Shown here in pieces: positions 56,037 through 64,000 of a stretch of 64,000 nucleotides of DNA. This DNA comes from Paenibacillus pini JCM 16418 (GTDB lineage Bacteria; Bacillota; Bacilli; Paenibacillales; Paenibacillaceae). The DNA lies in NCBI RefSeq assembly GCF_000576305.1, contig NZ_BAVZ01000001.1, forward strand, positions 434,001 through 498,000, in the 5' to 3' direction. A program made the position numbers and the translations under genes. The notes under the pieces are model-generated. The model did not search any database. It was given only the letters and a program-made list of their open reading frames with translations, and was not told where the DNA came from. The first letter of the stretch is position 1. Each line of letters opens with the position of its first letter.

Positions 56037-56711
56037 TTAGAAAATCACAGCAGCTTGTTTTTTCAAAGCCGCACGAAAGCAATATAATCCACCCCATTGA
56101 TCGGTATGTAATGCATCGGAGGGTAAATCGAAGTTTGTACCTGCACAAAAATCAAAACCTGTGTCATGAACAAGGGTTTGAAAAAACTCCAAATTCACAG
56201 TTGGGTAATCAAGCGTTAGAATTAATTGCCCATCATCTTGCAAGGTTCGATTGAATTCTTGTAATGCTTCCATGGCATGATCGGGTTGAAGGTGCTCTAG
56301 GACAGAGATACAAAAGATGGTATTGAACAACTTGTCCTCGTAGGGTAGCGCGGTAATGCTAGCTTGGGTGAAAAGATGATTATCTTCAAATTCAGAAGCA
56401 ATCTTCGCTGCCGCAGCTTCTCCAATATCGGTGCGAATGTCACGGAGGATGTCTTCAAAAGAACATATAAGAGGATCGGAGTCGCAAGCATAAGCTTTCT
56501 TACTTTGCTGAGTCAGATAGAACTTGAACGGATGTGATATGCCGCAAGCAGCATCGAGAACCGTATGTTGAGCATTGACAAATGCTCTGCACCACTGGTA
56601 TTCATAAGGACGGCTCCACCACGTTGTCGGTAGAGGGTAGACTAACTTGTTTATTTTGGGATCCGAAAATTTGATGAAACGGGATTCCAAATGCTCTTGG
56701 GATAAGCTCAT
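56037..56711 (-). CDS. Class I SAM-dependent methyltransferase (224 aa)
   Basis: A Rossmann-type methyltransferase. Motif I is HTVLDAACGISHPFKFYL, later YACDSDPL, motif IV FNTIFCISVLEHLQPDHAMEALQEF and post-motif DGQLILTLDYPTVN. The C-terminal domain is short. The ATG overlaps the upstream methyltransferase stop by ATGA, so the two are coupled. The substrate is unknown. GAAGGAG lies within the upstream gene end. Confidence 0.85.
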   Translation of the reverse strand: MSLSQEHLESRFIKFSDPKINKLVYPLPTTWWSRPYEYQWCRAFVNAQHTVLDAACGISHPFKFYLTQQSKKAYACDSDPLICSFEDILRDIRTDIGEAAAAKIASEFEDNHLFTQASITALPYEDKLFNTIFCISVLEHLQPDHAMEALQEFNRTLQDDGQLILTLDYPTVNLEFFQTLVHDTGFDFCAGTNFDLPSDALHTDQWGGLYCFRAALKKQAAVIF

Positions 56712-57586
56712 GGGTTACTCACTCCTTCGCAATCTTCGTTATTGCCATGGGGAAGAGTGGTCTTCTGGACGACACAGCATAGTTCATGACCACGTTGCTG
56801 GGCTTGCAGCTTGGTAAGTAGCGACATGGTTTCCTCAAAAGTATGCATGTCGTAATTCGGGTTCGCTTGTATGAGCTGCTCTAGACCATTTGGAAGCTGG
56901 CGGGAGAATAAGGATTTCACGGTATACCCTGCTAATTCGAGAAGTAACCTTAGACTTTGATCTGAATAATGGTATAGATGATCATACTCGGTATAGAGGG
57001 GTGAACGGGCACCCAAGGTTTCATTGGTGAATGAATTTTTGTTTGGGATGCTAATAAATAAAAAACCATCAGGCTTCAAAATTTCGCGAAGTTCAATGAG
57101 CAAGTCTACCGGATGTGGCATATGCTCAAGGACATGCCATAAGGCGATTGCATCGAAGGGCTCTAATTCCTGCTTCAGGTCTCTATGCCAAATACCTTGG
57201 ATAAGAGAAAGGCCATACTTTTTGTAAGCATATTGACAGGAAACAACAGAGGGTTCGATTCCCGTTACTTTCCAGCCAGCGCTCTGCGCCGTATATAGGA
57301 ATTCAGCGGTTCCTGAGCCGATTTCAAGCAATGTTCCTTTTCGAGGAGTGAACATGTCTAACAGCAGCGTATTAAACAAAGCATGGTCCAAAAAGGTGGA
57401 CTGGGTATACTTCTCCCGCATATGAATCCATTCGTCATTGTAGATTTCGCTAACTAATGATTGGATATGGAGCTGCTCTTGATTCGTCTGATACATGAAG
57501 TCACAGCGGCTACATAGCATTAAAGAATGACGCGGATATGCAGCGAATGGTTCGGTATGCTCAGATTGGCACAATGGACAACTCAT
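56708..57586 (-). CDS. Class I SAM-dependent methyltransferase with N-terminal zinc finger
   Basis: The 292-residue protein starts with a zinc ribbon, CPLCQSEHTEPFAAYPRHSLMLCSRC, followed by a methyltransferase fold: LLEIGSGTAEFLYTAQ, VTGIEPS, FDAIALWHVLEHMPHP and LKPDGFLFISIPN. The HVLEHM motif is common in methyltransferases acting on sugars, glycan or lipid-linked substrates. It is translationally coupled to the second methyltransferase and probably acts in the same modification path. AGGGAGAATATT precedes the ATG. Confidence 0.85.
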   Translation of the reverse strand: MSCPLCQSEHTEPFAAYPRHSLMLCSRCDFMYQTNQEQLHIQSLVSEIYNDEWIHMREKYTQSTFLDHALFNTLLLDMFTPRKGTLLEIGSGTAEFLYTAQSAGWKVTGIEPSVVSCQYAYKKYGLSLIQGIWHRDLKQELEPFDAIALWHVLEHMPHPVDLLIELREILKPDGFLFISIPNKNSFTNETLGARSPLYTEYDHLYHYSDQSLRLLLELAGYTVKSLFSRQLPNGLEQLIQANPNYDMHTFEETMSLLTKLQAQQRGHELCCVVQKTTLPHGNNEDCEGVSNP

Positions 57587-57662
57587 TATAATATTCTCCC
57601 TGTAGAAAAGTTATTGGATATTATATGAGCATATTTTCAATTTATTTCCGAAAAAGGATAGG

Positions 57663-57973
57663 ATGACAAAATTCGCGAATTAGTACATGAGGAAGAGGTA
57701 GGGATTATTTATTGCATAGCTGGAGATGAGCGTTCTAGAGGCCTGTCGGAAAAGGGAACGAGAGACGCAGTTAGGGTGAAGGATATTTTAAAGGATGATC
57801 CTATTGATTTCTTGATTTCAAGTCCGTATCAGCGAGCAATTCTAACGATTGGGAATCTAGCTTCTGAATTAAACAAGGACATTATATTAGAAGAAGATTT
57901 AAAGGAAAGAAAACTTTCGGGCGTAGAATTCGTTGTTGCAAGTGTAAAGAGTGTAATTCGATTGTGGGATTGA
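57663..57973 (+). pseudogene. Remnant of a histidine phosphatase family gene
   Basis: The frame reads EEEVGIIYCIAGDERSRGLSEKGTRDAVRVKDIL, then FLISSPYQRAILTIGNLASELNKDIILEEDLKERKLSG and stops after IRLWD. This is recognisable as a phosphoglycerate-mutase-like phosphatase: LSEKG..DA, SSPYQRA and E-x-L-x-E-R. The essential N-terminal RHG motif is lost (CIAGDE), there is no ribosome-binding site, and the C-terminal half with the second catalytic His is gone. Unlike the one-base breaks elsewhere, several parts are missing, so this is true decay. Confidence 0.7.
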
Positions 57974-57983
57974 GGTGTTTCAT

Positions 57984-58442
57984 ATGGTCACTGTAACGAC
58001 AAACACGGTAATAGATGCTCCCATTTCCCTTTGTTTTGACTTAGCTAGAGATATTGATCTACATACCCAAACGGTCTGGAAACATACGAAGGAAAGAGCC
58101 ATTGCAGGGACAATAAGCGGTAAGATTAATGGAGGCGAAATGGTTACTTTCGAGGCGACTCATTTTTTTATTAAACAGAGATTAACCTCAAGAGTTATCG
58201 AATTCAGAAGCCCTTATTATTTTGTCGATGAAATGATGAAGGGTACATTCAAGAGTATGAAACACGAGCATACTTTTGAAGAAAGAAGCGGGAAGACTCT
58301 GATGGTAGATACTTTAACGTTCACAGCTCCTTTCGGTGTGTTGGGATGGGTTGTGGAGCGATTGATACTGAAGAATTACATGAAGCGGTTCTTAGAGCAT
58401 CGAAATAGACAATTGAAGATGGTTGCAGAAAGCATTGAGTAA
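57984..58442 (+). CDS. SRPBCC family protein
   Basis: The 152-residue protein has the START/SRPBCC ligand-binding fold: VTVTTNTVIDAPISLCFDLARDIDLHTQTV at the start, a sheet with GEMVTFEATHF and YFVDEMMKGTFKSMKHEHTFEE, and a C-terminal helix ending FLEHRNRQLK. Relatives are annotated as cyclases or as cell-division inhibitor-like; the ligand is unknown. The ATG at 57984 has GAGGTG six bases ahead. It follows the phosphatase remnant directly. Confidence 0.78.
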   Translation: MVTVTTNTVIDAPISLCFDLARDIDLHTQTVWKHTKERAIAGTISGKINGGEMVTFEATHFFIKQRLTSRVIEFRSPYYFVDEMMKGTFKSMKHEHTFEERSGKTLMVDTLTFTAPFGVLGWVVERLILKNYMKRFLEHRNRQLKMVAESIE

Positions 58443-58504
58443 GAGGTACTTAGCCTGACAAAGTGGAGTAACTCAGGCCAGTGCATCTAAATCGGAGGTG
58501 AACC

Positions 58505-58786
58505 ATGGAAACAATTATTGTCTGGTTGATATGTACTTCGATCTTTTGCTTTATTATGTATAACATGATTAGCGCAGCGATTGATAAGTCGGAAATGGCG
58601 AGTAACATACAGGACATCCGAGATCTTCTTATAGAGATGAAAAGGGATAAAGTGAACGCTGAAAGAGAAAGAATTTCAATTGAGAAGCATGAACATGAAA
58701 TCAACGAAGAGTGTCCTGCATGTGGATATTTAGTGAGACAGAATGAGAAGTTTTGTCCTGAATGTGGATTAAAATTAATAGATTAA
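58505..58786 (+). CDS. Membrane-anchored zinc-ribbon protein (93 aa)
   Basis: No named family. An N-terminal membrane helix (IIVWLICTSIFCFIMYNMISAAI) is followed by a charged coiled coil (residues about 35-66). A C-terminal zinc ribbon, CPACGYLVRQNEKFCPECG, closes it. The zinc-binding cysteines are complete. GGAGGTGAAC precedes the ATG. It ends before the DUF2785 gene and may be cotranscribed. Confidence 0.72.
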   Translation: METIIVWLICTSIFCFIMYNMISAAIDKSEMASNIQDIRDLLIEMKRDKVNAERERISIEKHEHEINEECPACGYLVRQNEKFCPECGLKLID

Positions 58787-58824
58787 TCACTGCTGAGATT
58801 AGAGCGTACGAAGGAGTAACGATA

Positions 58825-59634
58825 ATGGAGCATTTAAAAGAGCTTTTACAAGAGATTAGTAATCATGACTACCAAGTACCGATAGGAGTATCACCTGTGC
58901 AAGTCGTTCATGAAATGCTGTTACATATAGGCTCGATAGATTCAGAGCTTCGAGATAATCTGATATATTCAACATTTTACAAGTGGATATCTAATGAGAT
59001 TCTTACAATAGAACAAGTGCGGAGTGTACTAGAAATTTGTCTGGATGATGAGCATTTGTTCTTAGGGATCGGTGATACAGATAGCGATACGGTATTTACA
59101 CGTACTTTTTCTGTGTTAATTGTGCCGATCGTTCTTTCTTTCAATGAATCGGTAGATTTCCTGAGTGAAGATGATATTAGAACTATTTTTCATAAAATAT
59201 GTCTGTATTACGAGCTTGAAAAAGATCTCAGAGGTTATGTGCCAATCAAAGGTTGGGCGCATTCGGCTGCGCATGGTGCAGATGCTTTGAAATCACTTGT
59301 TAACTCCAACGTTCTGCAAGAGGAAGATCTGTTGAATGTGTTGGAGCTAATTAGAAATAAAACGGCTATTTATAGTTACTGTTATACCGATGATGAAGAT
59401 GATCGTATGGCCGTTATCGTTAAGGCGATTGTCCAAAGAAATATCCTTAAGGATGAGCAGATTATTGATTGGGTCGAGAGTGTTCGGAATTACCAAAGCC
59501 TCGGGAAGTACCCTGAAGATATGATGATTTTAACGAATACAAAGAATCTACTTCGTAGTGTTTATTTCCAGCTATTCAATCAAGTCGAGGGCAGTGTGGT
59601 AGCCAATACTTTAGGGAATATATTGAAAGAATAA
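58825..59634 (+). CDS. DUF2785 domain protein
   Basis: The protein of about 269 residues is entirely helical with HEAT-like repeats and carries the DUF2785 hallmark KGWAHSAAHGADALKSLV near residue 155. The family has no known function. The ATG at 58825 has AAGGAG eight bases ahead; an open frame 21 codons upstream overlaps the zinc-ribbon gene. There are no membrane segments or catalytic motifs. Confidence 0.78.
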   Translation: MEHLKELLQEISNHDYQVPIGVSPVQVVHEMLLHIGSIDSELRDNLIYSTFYKWISNEILTIEQVRSVLEICLDDEHLFLGIGDTDSDTVFTRTFSVLIVPIVLSFNESVDFLSEDDIRTIFHKICLYYELEKDLRGYVPIKGWAHSAAHGADALKSLVNSNVLQEEDLLNVLELIRNKTAIYSYCYTDDEDDRMAVIVKAIVQRNILKDEQIIDWVESVRNYQSLGKYPEDMMILTNTKNLLRSVYFQLFNQVEGSVVANTLGNILKE

Positions 59635-59652
59635 TGTAAAGGAGTCTTCGCC

Positions 59653-59922
59653 TTGAAATTACTCATTTTATTTATTTCATTATTGCTGCCTATATCTTTT
59701 CCTGTTTCTTATGGAACCTATGGATTAACGGCAAGTTCAGGATGAGCCTTATCTTCTGCGACACGATAGCGAAGACTTTACAGAAACCAAAGTGCCTGCT
59801 AAATCGGTGTTTGTGCTTGGGGATAATCGTCAGAATAGTACAGATAGTCGGATGATAGGTTCCATTGACATGAGTATGATCATAGGTAAAGTTGTTAAAA
59901 TTCAGTCTTCAAAACGGAAATA
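59653..59922 (+). pseudogene. Remnant of a signal peptidase I-like (S26) gene
   Basis: A TTG start with an AGGAG-like site opens a signal-like frame (KLLILFISLLLPISFPVSYG) that stops after 30 codons. The next frame resumes as QDEPYLLRHDSEDFTETKVPAKSVFVLGDNRQNSTDSRMIGSIDMSMIIGKVVKI. This is the C-terminal box of type I signal peptidases (GDNRxNSxDSR and G-x-I-x2-x2-IGK). The middle with the catalytic Ser and Lys is deleted. It is a clear remnant rather than a one-base break. Confidence 0.8.
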
Positions 59923-60253
59923 AGAGAATATGATGTACAAGTATCTGATAATAATTATAAATGAAGCTTCGTCTTAGCAGAGAAAATGATGCTAAGGCGA
60001 AGCTTATTTAGATCTCTGGGGTTTATGGAAATAGGCCTATAAAGATAGGGTTCTAGCTTACAAAGGTGTGTGCATTACAAAATAAGGTAACGATGATATA
60101 AGTAAAGTCTGACCCATTATGGGGTAATAACGTAGTAAGGCTTAATGCATGTGAGCAGATAAGCAGATGAATAAAAACAAATGGACGAAGAGATGGTTAT
60201 AGGATGATTTTTGTAGCTAATAGAAATATTTATCATGGAGAGGAGCATACATT
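59923..60253. other. Intergenic region with a hairpin
   Basis: No gene is recognised. A long hairpin lies at 59964-60005; the rest is unassigned up to the flavoprotein gene, whose AGAGGAG precedes its ATG. Confidence 0.5.
59964..60009 (+). terminator. Terminator-like hairpin after the signal peptidase remnant
   Basis: AAGCTTCGtCTTAGCA pairs with TGCTAAGgCGAAGCTT, followed by a short ATTTA. Confidence 0.7.
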
Positions 60254-61612
60254 ATGGAAAATACATTGCAAACATTTGATCTTATTGTCATCGGCACGGG
60301 GACAGCAGCGTCATCAGCGGCAGCGGCATGTGCTAAGGCAGGCTGGAAAGTTGCGATGACAGATGAACTTTCTTATGGAGGAACCTGTTCGCTTAGAGGC
60401 TGTGATCCGAAGAAAGTACTCGTGGGTGCAGCCGAAATCATCGATTGGACGGAGCGAATGAAGGGGAATGGGATAGATAGCCATGCTAGCATAAGCTGGC
60501 CGGAGCTCATGGCATTTAAACGTACGTTTACGGAGCCGATGCCTGATGCATCCGAGGAAAGCTTTAAAAAGTCAGGAATCCATACGTTTCATGGAACAGC
60601 GACGTTTGTGGGAGAGGATCAGATTCAAATCGGGGATGACCTATTGAATGGCAAGTATATTCTGATTGCAAGCGGTGCGAAGTCGGCTCCGATGACATTT
60701 GAGGGTTCGGAATATCTGACCCTTAGTGATGATTTTCTAGATTTGAAAGATCTTCCTAAGAGACTCGTCTTTATTGGTGGAGGGTACATTTCCTTTGAAT
60801 TCGCCCATATAGCAGCAAGAGCTGGGGCAGAGGTTCATATTCTTCATCGCGGGGAGCGGCCGTTAGAGGGGTTTGATCCTGATTTGGTTGATTTGCTGCT
60901 TCAGAAGACTGAAGAGTTAGGGATTCAGGTGCATTTAAATATAGACGTGAACTCTATTACTAAGAATGATAAAGGGTATGTAGTTCAAGGTACCTGCAAC
61001 AATACAGAACATTCTTTCGATTGCGATCTGGCCATTCACGGAGCGGGACGTGTTCCTAATCTGGAAAATCTAAATCTGGACAAGGGAAATGTGGAGCGTG
61101 AGAAGAAGGGGGTAAGCGTCAACGCTTATCTTCAAAGTATCAGCAATCCAAGAGTGTATGCGGCGGGTGATGCTGCAGCTACATCGGGCCTACCATTAAC
61201 GCCAGTCGCCAGCTTGGAATCCCGTAGTGTAGCTTCAAATTTGCTAGAAGGTAATCATAGCAAACCGAATTATAAAGAAATCCCATCGGTCGTATTTACC
61301 ATTCCTAAGCTAGCCTCCGTGGGCATGAATGAAGCGAAGGCACTAGAGGACGGATATGACATTCAAGTAAATAAGCAGGATATGTCTGGATGGTACACCT
61401 ATAAACGAACGAATGAGAAATATGCGATGGCGAAGGTGATTATCGATAAACCAACTCAGAGAATTCTTGGTGCTCATATTCTAGGTAGTGGAGCTGACGA
61501 GTTAATTAATCACTTTGCTACAGCGATTCAATTTGATCTTACGGTGGATGATCTGAAGTCGATTGTTTTTGCTTATCCGAGCACTGCTTCTAATCTGGCG
61601 GATTTATTATAA
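60254..61612 (+). CDS. FAD-dependent pyridine nucleotide-disulfide oxidoreductase
   Basis: The 452-residue flavoprotein has an FAD-binding GTGTAASSAAAACAKAGWKV, the redox Cys pair in GGTCSLRGCDPKKVLVG, an NAD(P)-binding FIGGGYISFEFAHIAARAG, and the FAD-site YAAGDAAATSGLPLTPVASLESRS. The C-terminal dimer domain ends KSIVFAYPSTASNLADL, where glutathione and dihydrolipoamide reductases have HAHPTxSE; here the catalytic His-Glu region reads AYPSTAS. So it is a member of the class whose substrate is unclear. AGAGGAGC precedes the ATG. It is followed by a bidirectional terminator. Confidence 0.85.
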   Translation: MENTLQTFDLIVIGTGTAASSAAAACAKAGWKVAMTDELSYGGTCSLRGCDPKKVLVGAAEIIDWTERMKGNGIDSHASISWPELMAFKRTFTEPMPDASEESFKKSGIHTFHGTATFVGEDQIQIGDDLLNGKYILIASGAKSAPMTFEGSEYLTLSDDFLDLKDLPKRLVFIGGGYISFEFAHIAARAGAEVHILHRGERPLEGFDPDLVDLLLQKTEELGIQVHLNIDVNSITKNDKGYVVQGTCNNTEHSFDCDLAIHGAGRVPNLENLNLDKGNVEREKKGVSVNAYLQSISNPRVYAAGDAAATSGLPLTPVASLESRSVASNLLEGNHSKPNYKEIPSVVFTIPKLASVGMNEAKALEDGYDIQVNKQDMSGWYTYKRTNEKYAMAKVIIDKPTQRILGAHILGSGADELINHFATAIQFDLTVDDLKSIVFAYPSTASNLADLL

Positions 61613-61626
61613 TAGTCTTTGTGACA

Positions 61627-61676
61627 AAAAAAGGTGTTCCAAAAGCCATTGCAATGGCTGCTTGGGACACCTTTAT
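61627..61676. terminator. Convergent terminator
   Basis: AAAGGTGTtCCaA pairs with TTGGGACACCTTT around a nested AGCCATT/AATGGCT stem, with A- and T-runs outside. Confidence 0.8.
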
Positions 61677-61812
61677 TTTTGAGTAGGTTATACGTTTTCC
61701 TAAGGATGAATCTTGCGCAATGGCAACCGATTTCTCACAAAAACACGTTGGAAAACCACCTAATCTGAGCTGGTGTTTCATTATCTGAACTGTATCTGAA
61801 CTATATTAGTGC

Positions 61813-62562
61813 TTATTTAAATGAAGCATATCCTTCATCAGCCATCACGACACTACCATTAATAGCGCTAGCTTCTTCCAGAGAAAGCAGGTAGACGGTA
61901 TCAGCAAGCTGTTCTGGTTGAGTAAGCTTATTACCCATTACTTTTTGCTTCATTTCATCGACCATACCTTGGTCTTTATATCCTTGAATGATTGGTGTAT
62001 CCACAACACCTGGAGCAACAGCAATGACACGAATACCGTAAGGAGCCATTTCAAGTGCTGCTGATTTGGTCATCATAATGACAGCACCTTTGGTAGCGTG
62101 ATAAGCAAATGTTCCTGGGGAAGCCAAGTATCCGAATACGGAAGCGGTGTTGATAATTACTCCTTTGATGCCAAGCTCCCGCATTTTTTTACCAGCAGCA
62201 ATAATACCGTGAGCTACACCATGTTGATTAACATTAATTACACTATGATAATGGTTAAGATCCATATCTAGTACGGGCGTCAAACGTCCAATACCTGCAT
62301 TGTTAAACATAACATCAATTCGGCCATAGGTATCAACGGTAGTTTGAACTAAACGTTCAACATCCTCGTAATTAGAAACATCTGTTTTGACAAAAAAGGC
62401 TTCGCCACCCTTAGCTACGATTTCTGCAACCGTCTCGTCACCTAATTTTTCATTAAAATCGGCAATGACCACACGGTCACCTTTGCTGGCAAATTTAATA
62501 GCGGTATGTTTACCAATTCCACTAGCTCCGCCTGTAATGACGGCTACTCTTTTTTCTGACAT
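61813..62562 (-). CDS. SDR family NAD(P)-dependent oxidoreductase
   Basis: The 249-residue classical short-chain dehydrogenase has TGGASGIGK, DVSNYEDV, NNAG, catalytic Ser in NTASVFGYLASPG, and YHATKG with the Tyr-Lys pair. The Asp at the end of strand 2 (VVIADFNEK) suggests NAD(H) over NADP(H). GGAGGAAACTC precedes the ATG. It is divergent from a LysR regulator that is likely to control it. The substrate is unknown. Confidence 0.9.
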   Translation of the reverse strand: MSEKRVAVITGGASGIGKHTAIKFASKGDRVVIADFNEKLGDETVAEIVAKGGEAFFVKTDVSNYEDVERLVQTTVDTYGRIDVMFNNAGIGRLTPVLDMDLNHYHSVINVNQHGVAHGIIAAGKKMRELGIKGVIINTASVFGYLASPGTFAYHATKGAVIMMTKSAALEMAPYGIRVIAVAPGVVDTPIIQGYKDQGMVDEMKQKVMGNKLTQPEQLADTVYLLSLEEASAINGSVVMADEGYASFK

Positions 62563-62659
62563 TTGAGTTTCCTCCTCTAAAAATATAGATATAATACATA
62601 TAAGAAGCTAATATCGAATGAATAATATCGAACACAAAACCCATTGTAGCACCGCCTTA

Positions 62660-62678
62660 AGTTAAACGAAATTTAACT
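62660..62678. promoter_or_regulatory. Palindrome between the SDR and LysR genes
   Basis: AGTTAAA and TTTAACT form a perfect inverted repeat across CGAAA, a shape that fits LysR T-N11-A sites. A direct repeat ATATCGAA also occurs at 62611 and 62625. The regulator-site match is inferred. Confidence 0.5.
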
Positions 62679-62723
62679 ATTTTTAATAAGTATTAAGTAA
62701 AAATGAATATGGAGAAATAATTA

Positions 62724-63638
62724 ATGAACCTAGAGCAATGCGAAAACATCGTAGAAGTTGCGAAGATCGGCTCTCTTACCAAGGCAGCGCAGAATCGTCA
62801 TGTTACGTTATCCGCGATAAGTCAATCCATTTCGCTTCTCGAAGCGGAGCTTGGCGTTATTCTATTCACTCGTTCGCGCGGCCTCGGGGCTGTTCCAACA
62901 GCCGAGGGACAAGTCATTATCAGTAAGGCCAATGAAGTATTGATGAAAGTGAATGAGCTTCGAGCTGAAGCGCAAATATACAGTAATACGCTAAGCGGAC
63001 ATTTACGAATTGCTACTATTCCGGGACCAATGCATTTATTAGTGAAAGTGGTTGCGAGCTTTAAGAAGGATTTTCCCAATGTGAAAATCGAAATCTTCGA
63101 GAAAGGCCCCAAAGAAATTCTGGATAATATTCTACATAACCACATGGATATTGGTCTCATGGTCTCTCCAGAGGGAATGAGCCAGAATCTCCAAGGGATT
63201 GTATATGAGAACTTAATGGAAGGTAAATTTGTCGTTGGCGTACATCCCGATTCAACGCTCGCGCTTCAAAATACGATTACACCGGAGCAGCTAGTCGGAC
63301 AAACGTTAGTATTATACGATGACGTGTATATTCAGGATTATGTCACCCAATACTTGTCTAGCTACGGTCCGGTCGACATTCTATTCGTGAGCAATAACAC
63401 GCGGGCAATTGAGAATGCCGTTGCAGATGGTCTAGCCATTACCATTGGGCTTGATTATTCGTTTCGCAGAACATCTGGAATTCATCATTCCATCATGAAG
63501 ACGATTGAGCTCCAATCATCGGATGCTAGTCCGAAATATTTTGGTTCTGTCATTCCCGCTGGGAAGCAAGCCTCGCATATTGCGCTTCGTTTTATTAACC
63601 GACTCAAATTTGAATTCGAGGAATCGAGTTTATCATAA
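62724..63638 (+). CDS. LysR family transcriptional regulator
   Basis: The 304-residue regulator has an N-terminal winged helix-turn-helix (LEQCENIVEVAKIGSLTKAAQNRHVTLSAISQSISLLEAELGVILFTRS). A typical effector domain follows, starting GHLRIATIPGPM. It is divergent from the SDR gene with 161 bp between the starts, the usual arrangement for a LysR gene and its target. The ligand is unknown. Confidence 0.9.
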   Translation: MNLEQCENIVEVAKIGSLTKAAQNRHVTLSAISQSISLLEAELGVILFTRSRGLGAVPTAEGQVIISKANEVLMKVNELRAEAQIYSNTLSGHLRIATIPGPMHLLVKVVASFKKDFPNVKIEIFEKGPKEILDNILHNHMDIGLMVSPEGMSQNLQGIVYENLMEGKFVVGVHPDSTLALQNTITPEQLVGQTLVLYDDVYIQDYVTQYLSSYGPVDILFVSNNTRAIENAVADGLAITIGLDYSFRRTSGIHHSIMKTIELQSSDASPKYFGSVIPAGKQASHIALRFINRLKFEFEESSLS

Positions 63639-63785
63639 CAACTCAGTTAAAAGCATGATTTATCCGAGTAAGGATAAGTCATGTATTTTTTTGCGAAAAT
63701 AAAATGTGCAGCTCGTGAACTTATCGAATGAGCTGTTCGTACTATGTGTGATTGCTCAAAAGGAGAGGAGGCCTGTGAATCAATC

Positions 63786-64000
63786 GTGGAAGAATTACAG
63801 CGAATAGCGCGCGCGCAGCATGGAGATGATCAGGCACTTGCCGAATTATTACAAGATAACTACTCTTTTCTGATGAAGTATTTGATGAAGGTAACGATGA
63901 ACCCAACGCTTGCAGAAGATCTCACACAAGAAACAATGATGAAATGTATTGAGAAAATCTCGCTCTATAACGGTGAATCTAAGTTCTCATCATGGATGAT
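63786..64000 (+). CDS. sigY: ECF sigma factor, SigY-like (partial, cut by the window end)
   Basis: The visible 71 residues cover region 2 of a sigma-70-type ECF factor: RIARAQHGDDQALAELLQDNYSFLMKYL, then VTMNPTLAEDLTQETMMKCIEKI and SKFSSWM. These are close to SigY of Bacillus. The start is uncertain: the GTG at 63786 lies 14 bases after GAGGAGG, while a GTG at 63775 has a better site but reaches a stop after ten codons unless a base is missing near 63785. An ATG at 63744 is also in frame. Confidence 0.8.
   Translation, partial: MEELQRIARAQHGDDQALAELLQDNYSFLMKYLMKVTMNPTLAEDLTQETMMKCIEKISLYNGESKFSSWM

Noticed and set aside
57776..57973. 65-residue protein as an intact gene
   Set aside because: It is an internal part of a histidine phosphatase with both catalytic ends missing and no ribosome-binding site.

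Overview
The window looks like a chromosomal stretch of a spore-forming Firmicute, most likely Paenibacillus or a close relative. The evidence is family content: a YtpB-type terpene synthase, a YjcZ-type sporulation peptide, the YqhG/YqhH pair, a YqzE-like protein, citramalate synthase, class II ribonucleotide reductase NrdJ, a GltC-like regulator, GlnR/TnrA operators, a YhaN/YhaO pair, RelQ, a SigY-like sigma factor, and frequent TTG/GTG starts with strong GGAGG ribosome-binding sites. I see no prophage, insertion sequence, CRISPR array or rRNA. The species is inferred from protein memory only.

Layout. 0-5 kb: terpene synthase and phosphofructokinase (frameshifted), then a MATE exporter and a glycoside-hydrolase-like secreted protein on the minus strand. 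5-13 kb: YitT transporter, CshA-type RNA helicase, YjcZ peptide, YesL-like membrane protein, a probable 6S RNA with its own promoter and terminator, thiol peroxidase, rhomboid protease and a GltC-like LysR regulator. 12.7-18.6 kb: YugP-type protease and MerR regulator, then a nitrogen-controlled operon (amtB, a DUF294 nucleotidyltransferase, a DnaQ-type exonuclease) with two exact GlnR/TnrA boxes, a JAMM protein and a ResA-like thioredoxin. 18.6-31 kb: housekeeping genes (cimA, dinB, ferredoxin, L,D-transpeptidase, pyrD, relQ) and two paralogous RsmF-type rRNA methyltransferases flanking an RsuA-type pseudouridine synthase and a HAD phosphatase. 31-38 kb: GGDEF membrane protein, GT4 glycosyltransferase, the YhaO nuclease and YhaN ATPase, and a YkvI-type transporter. 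39-48 kb: DedA, xpt, small hypotheticals, tRNA-Leu(CAG), a polysaccharide deacetylase, an amidase, a secreted orphan, and YqhG/YqhH. 48-56 kb: nrdJ behind NrdR boxes, a heme oxygenase-bacteriophytochrome operon whose GGDEF domain is degenerate, and a CatE-like dioxygenase behind a palindromic operator. 56-64 kb: two methyltransferases, a decaying stretch with two gene remnants, small hypotheticals, a flavoprotein disulfide reductase, a divergent SDR/LysR pair, and the start of a SigY-like sigma factor cut by the window end.

The main quality signal is that seven genes (pfkA, merR, rsuA-like, GGDEF, glycosyltransferase, yhaO, polysaccharide deacetylase) are each broken by exactly one missing base, and adding one base restores the family-typical protein every time. 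Residual sequencing or assembly deletions explain this better than decay. It also creates false features, including an apparent glycosyltransferase-nuclease fusion and a false 83-bp gene overlap.

The most interesting biology is the transporter-nucleotidyltransferase-exonuclease operon under apparent dual GlnR/TnrA control without an adjacent glnK, and the bacteriophytochrome whose output domain has lost its catalytic signature.
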